Assembly (NCBI RefSeq): GCF_017406825.1
Contig: NZ_JAFQXT010000047.1
Coordinates: 1-33,350, forward strand
Direction: 5' to 3'
DNA length: 33,350 nt
From: Methanobrevibacter sp.
GTDB taxonomy: Archaea > Methanobacteriota > Methanobacteria > Methanobacteriales > Methanobacteriaceae
Shown here piece by piece: positions 23,608 to 32,191 of this stretch. Numbering within the stretch: position 1 is the first letter of the stretch; each line of letters opens with the position of its first letter. Below the pieces are notes generated by a model. It searched no databases. It saw only the letters and a program-made list of their open reading frames with translations, and was not told where the DNA came from. The translations under genes were made by a program, and so were the position numbers.

Positions 23608-24885
23608 TTATTTTTTAGCTTCAATGACGGTTTTTCCATTCATGTAAGGGACCAGCACTTCAGGAACTTTTACGCTACCGTCAGCCTGCTGATAGTTTTC
23701 CAAGATACAGCACATTGTCCTTTCAGTTGCAATGGCTGTACTGTTTAAAGTGTGCAAGGTTTGAGCATCTCCGGAACCTGCTCTGCCGACACGTGTCTTT
23801 GTCTTACGTGCCTGGTAATCTTTACAGTTTGTGCATGAAACCAGTTCACGATAGGTTTCAGAGCCTGGGAACCATGCCTCCAGGTCATATTTGATTGCCG
23901 CGTTGTCATTCAAAGCGGATGATACGATAGCTATGACCTGATATGGAAGGCCTAATTTCTGATAGATTCCTTCAGTGACTTCCATCAGTTTTTCATGCTG
24001 GTTTTTGGAATCCTCAGGTGTTGAATATATGAACTGTTCGATTTTTTCGAACTGGTGAACCCTGAATATTCCCAGGGTATCCTTACCGTGTGATCCTGCC
24101 TCTTTTCTAAAGCAGGTTGAAAGGGCGCAGTATCTCAAAGGCAAATCATCGGGATTTATGATTTCATCCCTGTGAAGGGCTGCAAGGGTCTGTTCGGCAG
24201 TTGCAATAAGATACATGTCCTCATTTTCCACTTTGTATAATGTTTCTTCAAATTCACCCAGTTCAGAGGTTTCCGCAGCAACATCCCCTTTAACAAAGAA
24301 CGGTGTTTGCATTGGGATGTATCCTTCAGCCTCCAGTTCTGAAAGAGCAAACTGGATTAACGCTAAGTTCAAATGTAAGATATCACGTTTTAAATAGTAA
24401 AATCTTGCTCCTGCAATTTCAGCGGCAGTTTCAAGGTCTGCTCCATCGATTTTATTGATCAAATCAACATGATTCAACGCTTCAAAATCAAAGTCCGGCT
24501 TGTCGCCATAGGTTCTGACAACTACATTGTCGTCTTCTGTATCTGAAATCGGAACGTCCTCATCAATGATGTTTCCGACTTTGTATCTGTAATCATCCCT
24601 GAGTTCAAGGTATTCTGCATTTTTGGCAGTCAACTCTTTAATTTCGGCCGCCACTTCTTTGGATCTTGCGATTACCTCTTCCAAATTGCCTTCCTCTTTT
24701 GCTTTTTTGAATGATTTGGACAATTTATTCTTTTCAGATCTTAATGAATTTAATTTTCTTTCACCTTCTCTCCATAAGGTGTCGTATTCTATTACCTTTT
24801 CCACATTTTCAGTGTCTCTAAATCTCTTCTTTTCAGAGTCTATGATTAATTCCGGATTTTCTCTGAACAATTTTATATCTAACAA
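23608..24885 (-). CDS. serS: Seryl-tRNA synthetase, common (bacterial-type) form
   Basis: A 425-residue class II synthetase that charges tRNA-Ser (and tRNA-Sec where present). An N-terminal coiled-coil tRNA-binding arm spans about residues 25-105. Motif 2 reads FRKEAGSHGKDTLGIFRVHQ and motif 3 includes LNSTAIATERTMCCILENYQ. The YRELVSCTNCKDYQARK stretch with NSTAIATER marks the common type found in bacteria and many archaea, not the rare zinc-dependent type of Methanococcus and Methanothermobacter. The ATG lacks a clear ribosome binding site. The iron-sulfur flavoprotein gene follows in the same direction. Confidence 0.95.
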   Translation of the reverse strand: MLDIKLFRENPELIIDSEKKRFRDTENVEKVIEYDTLWREGERKLNSLRSEKNKLSKSFKKAKEEGNLEEVIARSKEVAAEIKELTAKNAEYLELRDDYRYKVGNIIDEDVPISDTEDDNVVVRTYGDKPDFDFEALNHVDLINKIDGADLETAAEIAGARFYYLKRDILHLNLALIQFALSELEAEGYIPMQTPFFVKGDVAAETSELGEFEETLYKVENEDMYLIATAEQTLAALHRDEIINPDDLPLRYCALSTCFRKEAGSHGKDTLGIFRVHQFEKIEQFIYSTPEDSKNQHEKLMEVTEGIYQKLGLPYQVIAIVSSALNDNAAIKYDLEAWFPGSETYRELVSCTNCKDYQARKTKTRVGRAGSGDAQTLHTLNSTAIATERTMCCILENYQQADGSVKVPEVLVPYMNGKTVIEAKK

Positions 24886-24966
24886 TATTTTGTCCCCTAA
24901 AATATTTTATACAGTAATAATTATGACTGTTTTGTTTTTTAAAGTTAATGTTTAAATAAGTAAATT

Positions 24967-24990
24967 AAAAAAAATAGATTGCAGGGCAAT
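24967..24990 (-). terminator. Terminator after the ArsC-like gene
   Basis: ATTGC / GCAAT arms with a 3-nt loop (24978-24990) are followed on the minus strand by CTATTTTTTTT. A second small hairpin (AATAA-GGG-TTATT) lies just before it. Confidence 0.5.
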
Positions 24991-25001
24991 AATAACCCTT
25001 A

Positions 25002-25352
25002 TTATAATAGTTTTTCTTCCCATTCCTTGACTTTGAAACCGACAAGAACAACACTGTCATTTACAAGAACAGGTCTCTTGACAAGCATTCCGTCAGTTGC
25101 TAAAAGATCCAACTGTTCATCTTCAGACATGCCCGGCAGCTTGTCCTTCAATTTCATTTCACGATATTTCATTCCGCTGGTGTTGAAGAATCTTTTAAGC
25201 GGCAAATCAGATATTTTCCACCATTCACGCAGTTCTTCTGCAGTTGGATTGTCTTCGATGATATGTCTTGACTCATATTCAATGTCGTGTTCATCCAGCC
25301 AGTTTTTGGCTTTCCTGCAAGTTGAACACTTTGGATAATTAACGAATAACAT
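25002..25352 (-). CDS. ArsC/Spx-family thioredoxin-fold protein
   Basis: A 116-residue protein of the ArsC/Spx/YffB family. CSTCRK (Cys9, Cys12) forms the redox or nucleophile site after the first strand. DLPLKRFFNTSG is the family's middle signature, and KRPVLV near residue 92 carries the conserved Arg-Pro of the family. The length is typical. Arsenate reduction uses a glutaredoxin-linked Cys; the CxxC form here is more like Spx or MgsR-type proteins, so the substrate is open. It follows the HAD gene by 21 bp in the same direction, and no ribosome binding site is visible. Confidence 0.86.
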   Translation of the reverse strand: MLFVNYPKCSTCRKAKNWLDEHDIEYESRHIIEDNPTAEELREWWKISDLPLKRFFNTSGMKYREMKLKDKLPGMSEDEQLDLLATDGMLVKRPVLVNDSVVLVGFKVKEWEEKLL

Positions 25353-25373
25353 AATAATTAATTGATTTTTAAG

Positions 25374-26018
25374 TTAAAAATACTTTAGTATTTGGGAGGG
25401 ATTTTCAATTATTTCCAGGGGATACCCATTTTCATAATCCTCCTTAAATCCATATCCCCATCTGACAATCAGACAATCGATTTCGGCATTCTGGGCTGTT
25501 TTAATGTCTGTTGAAGAGTCTCCAATGTAGATTTGCTCTTCTTGTGCGACTTTGAATTTCTTTTCCATCATCTTGACAGCATAGGGATTTGGTTTTGATG
25601 GATAATCGGGGTCATGACCTTCAATAGCTACAAAATCAATGCCCTGAAAATATTTTTCAGTGAAATATTTAATGGAATCGGTTCCCCTGTTGGAATGGAT
25701 GGCTAACAATGTTCCTTTGTTTTGAAGCTCAACCAGAACATCCCTCATGCCTTCAAACGGAAGAGTCCTGTCTTTAGGGGATGCATCATATATCTCCCCA
25801 TAAGTCCTTTTGACCCTTTCAATGTTTTCTGCAGTGTTATTGTCTTTCAAAACCAGCGAGACTATCTCATCAATGTTTCCGCCTAACCTTTTAACGTATT
25901 CGTCATGAGTTAGAGTGGGAAATCCATGTCTTGACAATGCTTCATTCAGGCAAATCATTACATCATGAATAGAATCGAACAGTGTCCCGTCAAAATCAAA
26001 GATTGCGAATTTCTTCAT
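25374..26018 (-). CDS. HAD-family hydrolase (phosphoglycolate phosphatase-like)
   Basis: A 214-residue soluble phosphatase with the four HAD motifs: DFDGTLFDS (Asp8 nucleophile, Asp10), HSNRG near residue 107 (motif II Ser), KPNPYAVKMM (motif III Lys near 141) and YIGDSSTDIKTAQNA (motif IV near 165). The helical cap between motifs I and II (about 16-90) puts it in the Gph/PGMB group. Small phosphorylated metabolites such as phosphoglycolate are typical substrates, but the exact one is unknown. The ATG has no ribosome binding site and a TATA-like box lies about 30 bp upstream, so a leaderless mRNA is likely. The ArsC-like gene follows. Confidence 0.88.
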   Translation of the reverse strand: MKKFAIFDFDGTLFDSIHDVMICLNEALSRHGFPTLTHDEYVKRLGGNIDEIVSLVLKDNNTAENIERVKRTYGEIYDASPKDRTLPFEGMRDVLVELQNKGTLLAIHSNRGTDSIKYFTEKYFQGIDFVAIEGHDPDYPSKPNPYAVKMMEKKFKVAQEEQIYIGDSSTDIKTAQNAEIDCLIVRWGYGFKEDYENGYPLEIIENPSQILKYF

Positions 26019-26077
26019 GATTAATAATCTATTGATTTTAGCATATATTCATATAGGAAGACAGCATATTCTAAAAT

Positions 26078-26365
26078 ATGATTACCTCAATAACCACATC
26101 ATTATTGATTATACCGCAATTTGAAAATCCTGTTTTTGACATTCCAATCATAATAATTTTCATTGTGATAATCGCAAGCTGCTGTTTTAGTGACGATGCC
26201 GAACCTAAAACAAAAAATACATCTAGACCGCCGAAAAATATCAGAAATTATGGGTTCGACAACGATTATCCTGACTACAGCGATTATGATTCCAGCTGGG
26301 ATGATGCATGGTTTGAAAAGACAGGCCAGGACCCATGGTTTGATGATCCTCATGACAGGAAATAG
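26078..26365 (+). CDS. Small membrane-anchored acidic protein
   Basis: A 95-residue protein not recognised as a family. A single membrane helix (about residues 20-36, IPIIIIFIVIIASCCF) is followed by a short linker and a tail rich in Asp, Tyr and Trp (YPDYSDYD, WDDAWFEKTGQDPWFDD). The tail is acidic and aromatic, with no basic anchor. It has no strong ribosome binding site. It is divergent from the HAD gene and ends one base before the stop of the YgjV-like gene read the other way. The structured composition and intact frame support a real gene. Confidence 0.6.
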   Translation: MITSITTSLLIIPQFENPVFDIPIIIIFIVIIASCCFSDDAEPKTKNTSRPPKNIRNYGFDNDYPDYSDYDSSWDDAWFEKTGQDPWFDDPHDRK

Positions 26366-26366
26366 G

Positions 26367-26885
26367 TTAACTGCCGGAATCATGAGTTATTAATCTGTAT
26401 AATGAAATCAGCCCTATCAGTGCGGTGATTGATTCGATAGCTGCTGACGAAAAGTCCAGAATTGCAAGAAAATAGACTATGTAAATTGCGCTGTTTACGA
26501 TGAAACTTGTTTTTATTGTTCTGATTGATTTCAAATGGTAATTGCACAATGTTATCTGAACGATTGCAATTATCGGCAAAAGCCCGACAAGGCCCAAAGT
26601 GTTTACCATCAAACCCAGAACTATCGAAATGATTATGAAGAATATTGTCCAGTTCCTGGTTAGCTTATCATTATACACCATCAAGTTTCTTGATGCCGCA
26701 ATGGCCATTGTGGTAACGCCTGTCCAGGAAAAGAAAAACACCGAGGAAATCATCAGGATGAAAGCGTTTAGGAACTGATAGAAATATGCTTTTTTCTCAT
26801 CATTGACCCACATGCTCAATATGATGAAAATTCCTGCAATCAGTGAAATGATGTTTCCAATGACAATATTCAACGGCAAATTCAT
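26367..26885 (-). CDS. YgjV-family membrane protein
   Basis: A 172-residue protein with about six membrane spans. The start NIISLIAGIFIILSMWVNDEKK with a short polar turn, then a span containing FFFSWTGVTTMAIAASRNL, follows the YgjV family of bacterial inner membrane proteins, which has no assigned function. It lies 32 bp after the small membrane protein gene at 26918, at the end of the purF operon, and may be co-transcribed. No ribosome binding site is evident before the ATG. Confidence 0.8.
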   Translation of the reverse strand: MNLPLNIVIGNIISLIAGIFIILSMWVNDEKKAYFYQFLNAFILMISSVFFFSWTGVTTMAIAASRNLMVYNDKLTRNWTIFFIIISIVLGLMVNTLGLVGLLPIIAIVQITLCNYHLKSIRTIKTSFIVNSAIYIVYFLAILDFSSAAIESITALIGLISLYRLITHDSGS

Positions 26886-26917
26886 ACTACATTATTTATC
26901 GAAATTGTTACTTAAAA

Positions 26918-27274
26918 CTAATCGAACCTGAGTTCGACATAGTTGAGCTTGACCATTGTAACAATTGAAAGAATTCCTAAAATAACGACTACAATGGCCA
27001 GTGAGATACTTCCCCAAGGCCACAGAAGAGAATTAAAAACATCCAAGTACCACAAAACAAACAAAGGCAGGCAGATGAAAGAAAAGAAAATTACAAAAAT
27101 ATTTAATAGGGAATGGCCAGGGGTTTTGAATATGAAAGTGAACAATATCAAAAAAAGCGTAATCAGTGCAATTGAAAATATTACATTCTGGTTAATGTCT
27201 GTGAAGAATTCCAATATTAAAACAATCAAAAAGAGTGAAATGACTGTTATCAATCGCAAAGGGGATCTAATCAC
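26918..27274 (-). CDS. Four-span hydrophobic membrane protein
   Basis: A 118-residue protein, not recognised, with four predicted membrane spans and almost no loops. The start is uncertain: TTG at 27286, GTG at 27283 and GTG at 27274 are all open. GTG 27274 is chosen because GGTGAT lies four bases before it. This start overlaps the end of the alkyltransferase gene by 8 bp (GTGATTAG), the same kind of overlap as that between the U32 and cfbC genes. Translational coupling is likely. Confidence 0.65.
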   Translation of the reverse strand: MIRSPLRLITVISLFLIVLILEFFTDINQNVIFSIALITLFLILFTFIFKTPGHSLLNIFVIFFSFICLPLFVLWYLDVFNSLLWPWGSISLAIVVVILGILSIVTMVKLNYVELRFD

Positions 27275-27758
27275 TATAATCACCAATCTTTTCCAGCTTC
27301 AACAATTCGATTTTCCTGTCAATTCCACCGGCATAACCTGTCAGTTTTCCATTTGCACCCAATACCCTGTGGCAAGGGATTATAATTGCAATTGGGTTGT
27401 GTCCTACTGCTCCGCCAACCGCCTGGGCAGACATTTCTGACGATATCCTTGAGGCAATCTCTCCATATGTCAATGTTTCGCCGTATGGAATTTCACTCAA
27501 TATCTTCCATACCTTTTGTCTGAACTCCGTTCCATGTGGTTTAACCTTGAAATCTATTTTCGGATTCAGTCCACTGAAATAATCGTCGAACCATCGACTG
27601 ACCTTCTTAAAAACAGCTAAATCATCATCTATGATGTCATCAGTTACTGTTGACTTGAAATATCTTTGTCCGTAAAACCATACCCCGCAAATTGCTTCGC
27701 CGTCACTTGCAATCAGCATTTCACCCATCGGTGATGAATAATTGGTTGAGTGGTACAT
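27267..27758 (-). CDS. ogt: Methylated-DNA-protein-cysteine S-methyltransferase
   Basis: The protein repairs O6-alkylguanine by moving the alkyl group to its own cysteine and is used once. From the ATG at 27758 it has 163 residues. It has an N-terminal alpha/beta domain (YSSPMGEMLIASD), the YGEIASRI helix-turn-helix start, the acceptor site IPCHRVLG, and the GKLTGYAGG segment after it. A longer open frame to 27833 overlaps cfbC and lacks a start signal. One base separates its ATG from the cfbC stop codon, so it is in the purF-cfbC operon, an unusual place for a repair gene. Confidence 0.93.
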   Translation of the reverse strand: MYHSTNYSSPMGEMLIASDGEAICGVWFYGQRYFKSTVTDDIIDDDLAVFKKVSRWFDDYFSGLNPKIDFKVKPHGTEFRQKVWKILSEIPYGETLTYGEIASRISSEMSAQAVGGAVGHNPIAIIIPCHRVLGANGKLTGYAGGIDRKIELLKLEKIGDYSD

Positions 27759-27759
27759 G

Positions 27760-28557
27760 CTAATCCAGGTATGACCTGAAGAATTCCTCGAATTCCTCAT
27801 CTTCCATAGGTTCAGGAGTGGATATGTTTTCATTCATCATAATGCTTGAAGCAAGGTCACGGTATTCTTGTGCTTCATCACTTTCAGGGTATTTTTCTAC
27901 AACGGTTTTTGCATCTAATTCGGCATCCTGTATCAAATTACTTCTATGGATGGTTCCAATAACATGTGTTCCTATCTTTTCGGCAAAGTCGTTGACAATT
28001 TGCTCTTCCTTTTCCACATTTCTGCAGTTGCAGACAATGCCGCTCAAGTTACCCTTAAGCTTCTTGACTCCCTTAACGATATTGTTGGCTGCATATAGTG
28101 ACATGTATTCGCCGGAAGTAACGATTAAAACTTCATCTGCATATTTTTCACGCAAAGGCACTGAAAAACCGCCACATACCACATCTCCCAAAACGTCATA
28201 CACGACAACATCCAAATCGTCATTGAAGATATCGAGCTGTTCAAGCCTTTTCATTGCAACAATTACTCCCCGTCCGGCACAACCGACACCCGGTTCGGGA
28301 CCTCCGCTTTCAACACACTGAATGCCCTTAAAACCTGTAAACACCAAATCCTCTTTTTGAGGTTTCCTATTATCCTTTAAAGTATGGACGACTGTTGGAA
28401 TTCTTTTTCCATATAAGGTGCGGGTGGTGTCTGCTTTTGGATCGCATCCAATCACTAAACAGTTCAAATCATCACTAGCCCATACAGCAGATAAATTGGC
28501 TACTGTAGTACTTTTTCCAATTCCGCCTTTTCCATAAATAGCTATCTTTTTAATCAT
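27760..28557 (-). CDS. cfbC: Ni-sirohydrochlorin a,c-diamide reductive cyclase, NifH-like reductase subunit
   Basis: CfbC is the ATP-dependent iron-sulfur reductase that passes electrons to CfbD in the ring reduction step of coenzyme F430 synthesis, the nickel cofactor of methyl-CoM reductase. The 265-residue product has the NifH P-loop YGKGGIGKSTT (residues 8-18), GCDPKADTT, and the two cluster cysteines in VGCAGRGV and DVVCGGFS. It lacks nif context and is shorter than NifH. The ATG at 28557 follows AGAGG; its first bases overlap the end of the U32 gene by 8 bp (ATGATTAA). CfbD is not in the window. A second NifH-like role cannot be fully excluded. Confidence 0.88.
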   Translation of the reverse strand: MIKKIAIYGKGGIGKSTTVANLSAVWASDDLNCLVIGCDPKADTTRTLYGKRIPTVVHTLKDNRKPQKEDLVFTGFKGIQCVESGGPEPGVGCAGRGVIVAMKRLEQLDIFNDDLDVVVYDVLGDVVCGGFSVPLREKYADEVLIVTSGEYMSLYAANNIVKGVKKLKGNLSGIVCNCRNVEKEEQIVNDFAEKIGTHVIGTIHRSNLIQDAELDAKTVVEKYPESDEAQEYRDLASSIMMNENISTPEPMEDEEFEEFFRSYLD

Positions 28558-29803
28558 TATCGTTCCTCTCAACTAATTTATAGACAAAATCATTTTCACG
28601 CACTTTTATTGGTATTGCTATTGCAACATTCAAACCTTTTTCAGCTTCATCAACAGACTGTCCTTCAATCTGCATGGATTCTATTGTATGAGTAACAGAC
28701 CCTGTAGTTTTGCCCTGTATTATGATTTTATCTCCTATTTTCAAATCATCCCATATTCTGATTTCAGCCGCCTGAACCTTATTGTAGTAATTCACAACCT
28801 GTCCAATGTCCCTTTTTATATATTTTGATTGATTATCCTCACTTTTCTCAAAGGGAGTGTTGAAGTAAAAGTTAGTGTCAAATCCGCGATTAAATACACT
28901 GGTGAGTTCATCCATCCATTGAGGCTTGACTTCATAGCCGTCAGGATTTTCAGCATAACTGTCAATGGCTTCACGGTAGATTCCTGTAACCATTGCACCA
29001 TAGTCTGCGCTTCTAGCTCTTCCCTCAATCTTGAATGATGCGACACCACTTTCCATCAGTTCCGGAATGTGCTCTATCATGCACATGTCCTTTGGGGAAA
29101 AGAAGTTGGTTCTGTAGCTTCCGTCATCGCTTCCGGTGATGATGAATCTTTCATCCTCAACATCGGAAAAGTTGATGACGTTGTCATCGCCTTCTTCATA
29201 GGTCAGTGTCCAGTTTTTACGGCAAGGCTGAAGGCAGTCTCCGCAGTTGGCGCTTCTGCCATATAATCCATAACTTAAAAAGCATCTGCCTGAAATTGCC
29301 ATGCAAATTGCTCCATGAACGAAGATTTCTGTTTCAATCGGTGATTTTCTAGTAATATCAATGACTTCAGCCAATGACAATTCACGGGACAGTATTGCAC
29401 GTTTGGCCCCTAACTTCTTAAGGGTTTTGAGTGTATAAGAATTGGTTACGTTTTCCTGAACGCTGATGTGGGCTTCAAGACCGTGTGAAACTGTGTTTTC
29501 AATCATTCCTATGTCCGATAAAATGAGTCCGTCGATTTCTGATGATGATATCGTTTCCATATTGGCTTCCAATTCGCAAGCCAACTTCTCATTTAAAATA
29601 ACATTGGTTCCCAAATATGTTTTAGCCCCATACTCCTTGGCAATGCTGGCCACTTCACTTAACTCATCCAAGGAAAAATTTTTGGCATTTGCCCTCATAT
29701 TATAGTCTTCAAGGCCAAAATAGACTGCATCAGCACCATTTTCCAAAACGGCACGAAGTGAAATGAAGTTTCCTGCAGGGGTTAATAGTTCAACCATAAA
29801 CAT
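28550..29803 (-). CDS. Peptidase U32 family protein (RNA-modification type)
   Basis: A 417-residue TIM-barrel protein beginning VELLTPAGN and GADAVYFGLEDYNMRA, typical of U32. The cysteine cluster GRCFLSYGLYGRSANCGDC with a following QPCRKNW (about residues 174-200) marks the group to which TrhP and RlhA belong; these bacterial enzymes are needed for hydroxylation of tRNA or rRNA rather than proteolysis. A C-terminal beta domain (about 325-410) carries GDKIIIQGK. ATG codons at 29803 and 29797 are both open; the first follows directly after the purF stop. Role here unknown; an RNA-modification role is inferred. It is coupled to purF and cfbC. Confidence 0.85.
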   Translation of the reverse strand: MFMVELLTPAGNFISLRAVLENGADAVYFGLEDYNMRANAKNFSLDELSEVASIAKEYGAKTYLGTNVILNEKLACELEANMETISSSEIDGLILSDIGMIENTVSHGLEAHISVQENVTNSYTLKTLKKLGAKRAILSRELSLAEVIDITRKSPIETEIFVHGAICMAISGRCFLSYGLYGRSANCGDCLQPCRKNWTLTYEEGDDNVINFSDVEDERFIITGSDDGSYRTNFFSPKDMCMIEHIPELMESGVASFKIEGRARSADYGAMVTGIYREAIDSYAENPDGYEVKPQWMDELTSVFNRGFDTNFYFNTPFEKSEDNQSKYIKRDIGQVVNYYNKVQAAEIRIWDDLKIGDKIIIQGKTTGSVTHTIESMQIEGQSVDEAEKGLNVAIAIPIKVRENDFVYKLVERNDND

Positions 29804-31225
29804 CTAAGGTTTGTAATAAGTTTCAGCTTCAAGACCATCAGGAATTTCTGTAGGATACTCTTCGTTTATACAACCCAGGCACAGATTTTCCTCAGGCATT
29901 CCTATAGCTTTTACCAAAGCAGGCAATGTGATATAACCTAAAGAATCAATACCTAACTGCTCTCTGATTTCTTCAGTTGAGTAATTGGCAGCAATCAGTT
30001 CCTTTTTGGTTGCCATTGCAACGCCATAGTAACATGGAGAAATAACCGGAGGACAACCTACTAAAAAGTGTATTTCGGCAGGTTCCGCTTCTTTTACAAG
30101 GTCCAGCAATTGTTTGGAAGTGGTTCCGCGAACGATACTGTCATCTATTAGAATAATCTTTTTGCCTTTGATGGCTTCCTTGATTGGATTTAGTTTAAGC
30201 CTTACCGCAAGTTCCCTTTCCTCTTGAGTAGGCATGATGAATGTTCTTCCGACATACCTGTTTTTAATCAGACCTTCACCATAAGGAATTCCTGAAGCCC
30301 TTGAGTATCCGATTGCAGCAGGAATTGATGAATCGGGAACAGGTATTACAACATCCGCATCGATAGGATAGAGTTCTCGCAACTGTTTTCCAATATTGAT
30401 TCTGGTTTCATAAACGTTAATGCCGTCAATTGTACTGTCCGGCCTTGCAAAGTAAACGTATTCAAACATACAATGTGAAAGTTTGCATTTTCCTGCACTT
30501 TCCAACATGTGGGAGTTGATTTCATCGTTTTTGAAGTAAACAACTTCACCTGGAACAATGTCCCTGATATATTCCGCATTGATTACATCAAAAGCAACGG
30601 TTTCGGAAGCTAAAATAAATTCATCATCTTTTTTTGCAACGGCAAGGGGTTTGATTCCCATAGGGTCCCTTACACCATACAATTCACCATCAACTAAAAT
30701 TGTCAATGCATATGACCCTACAAGTTTTTTGCATACCTCTTCAATAGCGGCTATAACATCTTTATTATTGTCATAATGCTCTCTTTTGAGCATGTAACAG
30801 ATTACTTCAGAATCGGAATCTGATCTGAAAAAGAATCCTTCATCGATTAATTCCTTTTTTAACTCAGCGGAGTTGACAATATCTCCATTGTGAGCCATTG
30901 CAATGAATCCGTCACCGAAATCAATCACGAAAGGTTGTGAATTTTCTATTTTTGACTGGCCTGTAGTTGAATATCTTACATGGCCAACCGCATTGTGTCC
31001 TGATAAACTATGAAGTATCTCATCTTTAAAGACATCAGTGATTAGACCCATACCACAATGAAAACTTAAACCTTTTTCCGGATTAAAAGTAGCAATTCCT
31101 GCTGATTCCTGACCTCTGTGCTGTAAAGCATACAAACTATAATAAACTAATGATGCGACATCCTTGGATTCATCCTGGCAGTAGAATCCAACAATACCAC
31201 ATTTGTCTTCAATTTCACCTTGCAT
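29804..31225 (-). CDS. purF: Amidophosphoribosyltransferase
   Basis: PurF makes phosphoribosylamine from PRPP and glutamine, the first step of purine synthesis. The 473-residue product has a short propeptide ending before the catalytic Cys in DKCGIVGFY (Cys9), the glutamine-binding RYSTTG and NGDI segments, and the PRPP loop IILIDDSIVRGTTSK near residue 355. The class with cysteines for a 4Fe-4S cluster is suggested by CLGC and others near the C-terminus. The ATG at 31225 is chosen because GGGAG lies eight bases before it; a start at 31240 would add five residues. A TATA-like TTTATACT at about 31270 fits its own promoter. The U32 gene starts right after its stop. Confidence 0.95.
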   Translation of the reverse strand: MQGEIEDKCGIVGFYCQDESKDVASLVYYSLYALQHRGQESAGIATFNPEKGLSFHCGMGLITDVFKDEILHSLSGHNAVGHVRYSTTGQSKIENSQPFVIDFGDGFIAMAHNGDIVNSAELKKELIDEGFFFRSDSDSEVICYMLKREHYDNNKDVIAAIEEVCKKLVGSYALTILVDGELYGVRDPMGIKPLAVAKKDDEFILASETVAFDVINAEYIRDIVPGEVVYFKNDEINSHMLESAGKCKLSHCMFEYVYFARPDSTIDGINVYETRINIGKQLRELYPIDADVVIPVPDSSIPAAIGYSRASGIPYGEGLIKNRYVGRTFIMPTQEERELAVRLKLNPIKEAIKGKKIILIDDSIVRGTTSKQLLDLVKEAEPAEIHFLVGCPPVISPCYYGVAMATKKELIAANYSTEEIREQLGIDSLGYITLPALVKAIGMPEENLCLGCINEEYPTEIPDGLEAETYYKP

Positions 31226-31288
31226 GTGATAAACTCCCAAAATAGTATATTATTAGATTTGTTTATCTAGTATAAAATAATTAATGTT

Positions 31289-32182
31289 TCATTCCCAAAA
31301 GTTTTCAAAAGTGTTCGGAATATCATAATCTTCCCTTACTTCTGGAGGTCGGGTTTCATTGTTAGAATTCAATTCTCTTCTTAAATCATCCTCATTTTCA
31401 TCTACAAAAATCAATGCGGTCCTAACAATATTTAACCATTCAACAGCCTTGTCCCTGGATTCTGCTGCAATATAACCTTGCCCAACAATGATATTGTCGG
31501 GTTTGAATTTGTTTGTGGCTATTACAATCCTTTCTTCATCGACCAAATCCTGGTAGAAAGTATCCTGCCACAAATCATATAGATTAAAAATCTCGAGAAT
31601 GTCCTTAGAATATATGTCCTCATAACGTTGCTTAAAAAGGGAAAAATCAGTTTTTACATCATCAAGGTCTGCACGCAAATCCTTATTTTCACGTACTAAA
31701 ACTTCCTGTTCCTTATTGACCTGATTATAGTCATCCAAAAGATTGTTATAATTAGCAGTTACCTTCATCAGCTTGTTTTCCAATGTATGAATGTTGATTA
31801 AATTTAAAGAATAAGACAGTGTGGATTTTATTATTGAATTCAGGATTTCCTTTTCGGCCAGTTTAAAATCGATTGATCCGTCTTCAATGATGACGCTATT
31901 GTAGTCAAATAATCCTATATGATTGAAATCCGTTTTCAACTCATTAAAAAGAATATTGTATGTTTCATCATGACCATAACCTCCAACAAGCAATATGTCA
32001 GCACCGTTTGCCACTTTTTTGACAATGTCCAATTCCACTGTTGGTATGATTGAAGAAACGATGATATTGTAATCATTTTCAAGCTGAATATTATTTACTG
32101 CTTTTGATACTAGCTGTGCAATATCCAAGCCGCCGACGATAATACGTACATCAATTTTTGATTCATGAGCTTCCGATTCCAT
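31289..32182 (-). CDS. Unknown protein with Rossmann-like N-terminus and coiled coil
   Basis: A 297-residue soluble protein that I do not recognise. Residues about 9-115 look like an alpha/beta domain with repeating hydrophobic strands (DVRIIVGGL, ADILLVGGYG, HIGLFDYN), perhaps a receiver-like or nucleotide-binding fold. Residues about 130-190 form a heptad-rich coiled coil. A C-terminal region (DKAVEWLNIVRTALIFVDE) ends in a disordered tail. It starts nine bases after the galE stop with an AGGT site, so the two are co-transcribed. This suggests a link to cell-surface sugar metabolism or signalling, but no function can be assigned. Confidence 0.7.
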   Translation of the reverse strand: MESEAHESKIDVRIIVGGLDIAQLVSKAVNNIQLENDYNIIVSSIIPTVELDIVKKVANGADILLVGGYGHDETYNILFNELKTDFNHIGLFDYNSVIIEDGSIDFKLAEKEILNSIIKSTLSYSLNLINIHTLENKLMKVTANYNNLLDDYNQVNKEQEVLVRENKDLRADLDDVKTDFSLFKQRYEDIYSKDILEIFNLYDLWQDTFYQDLVDEERIVIATNKFKPDNIIVGQGYIAAESRDKAVEWLNIVRTALIFVDENEDDLRRELNSNNETRPPEVREDYDIPNTFENFWE

Positions 32183-32191
32183 GAAAATTAC

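Noticed and set aside
27759..27833. Longer start for the alkyltransferase inside cfbC
   Set aside because: The extra 25 residues are the cfbC end read in another frame and have no family similarity.
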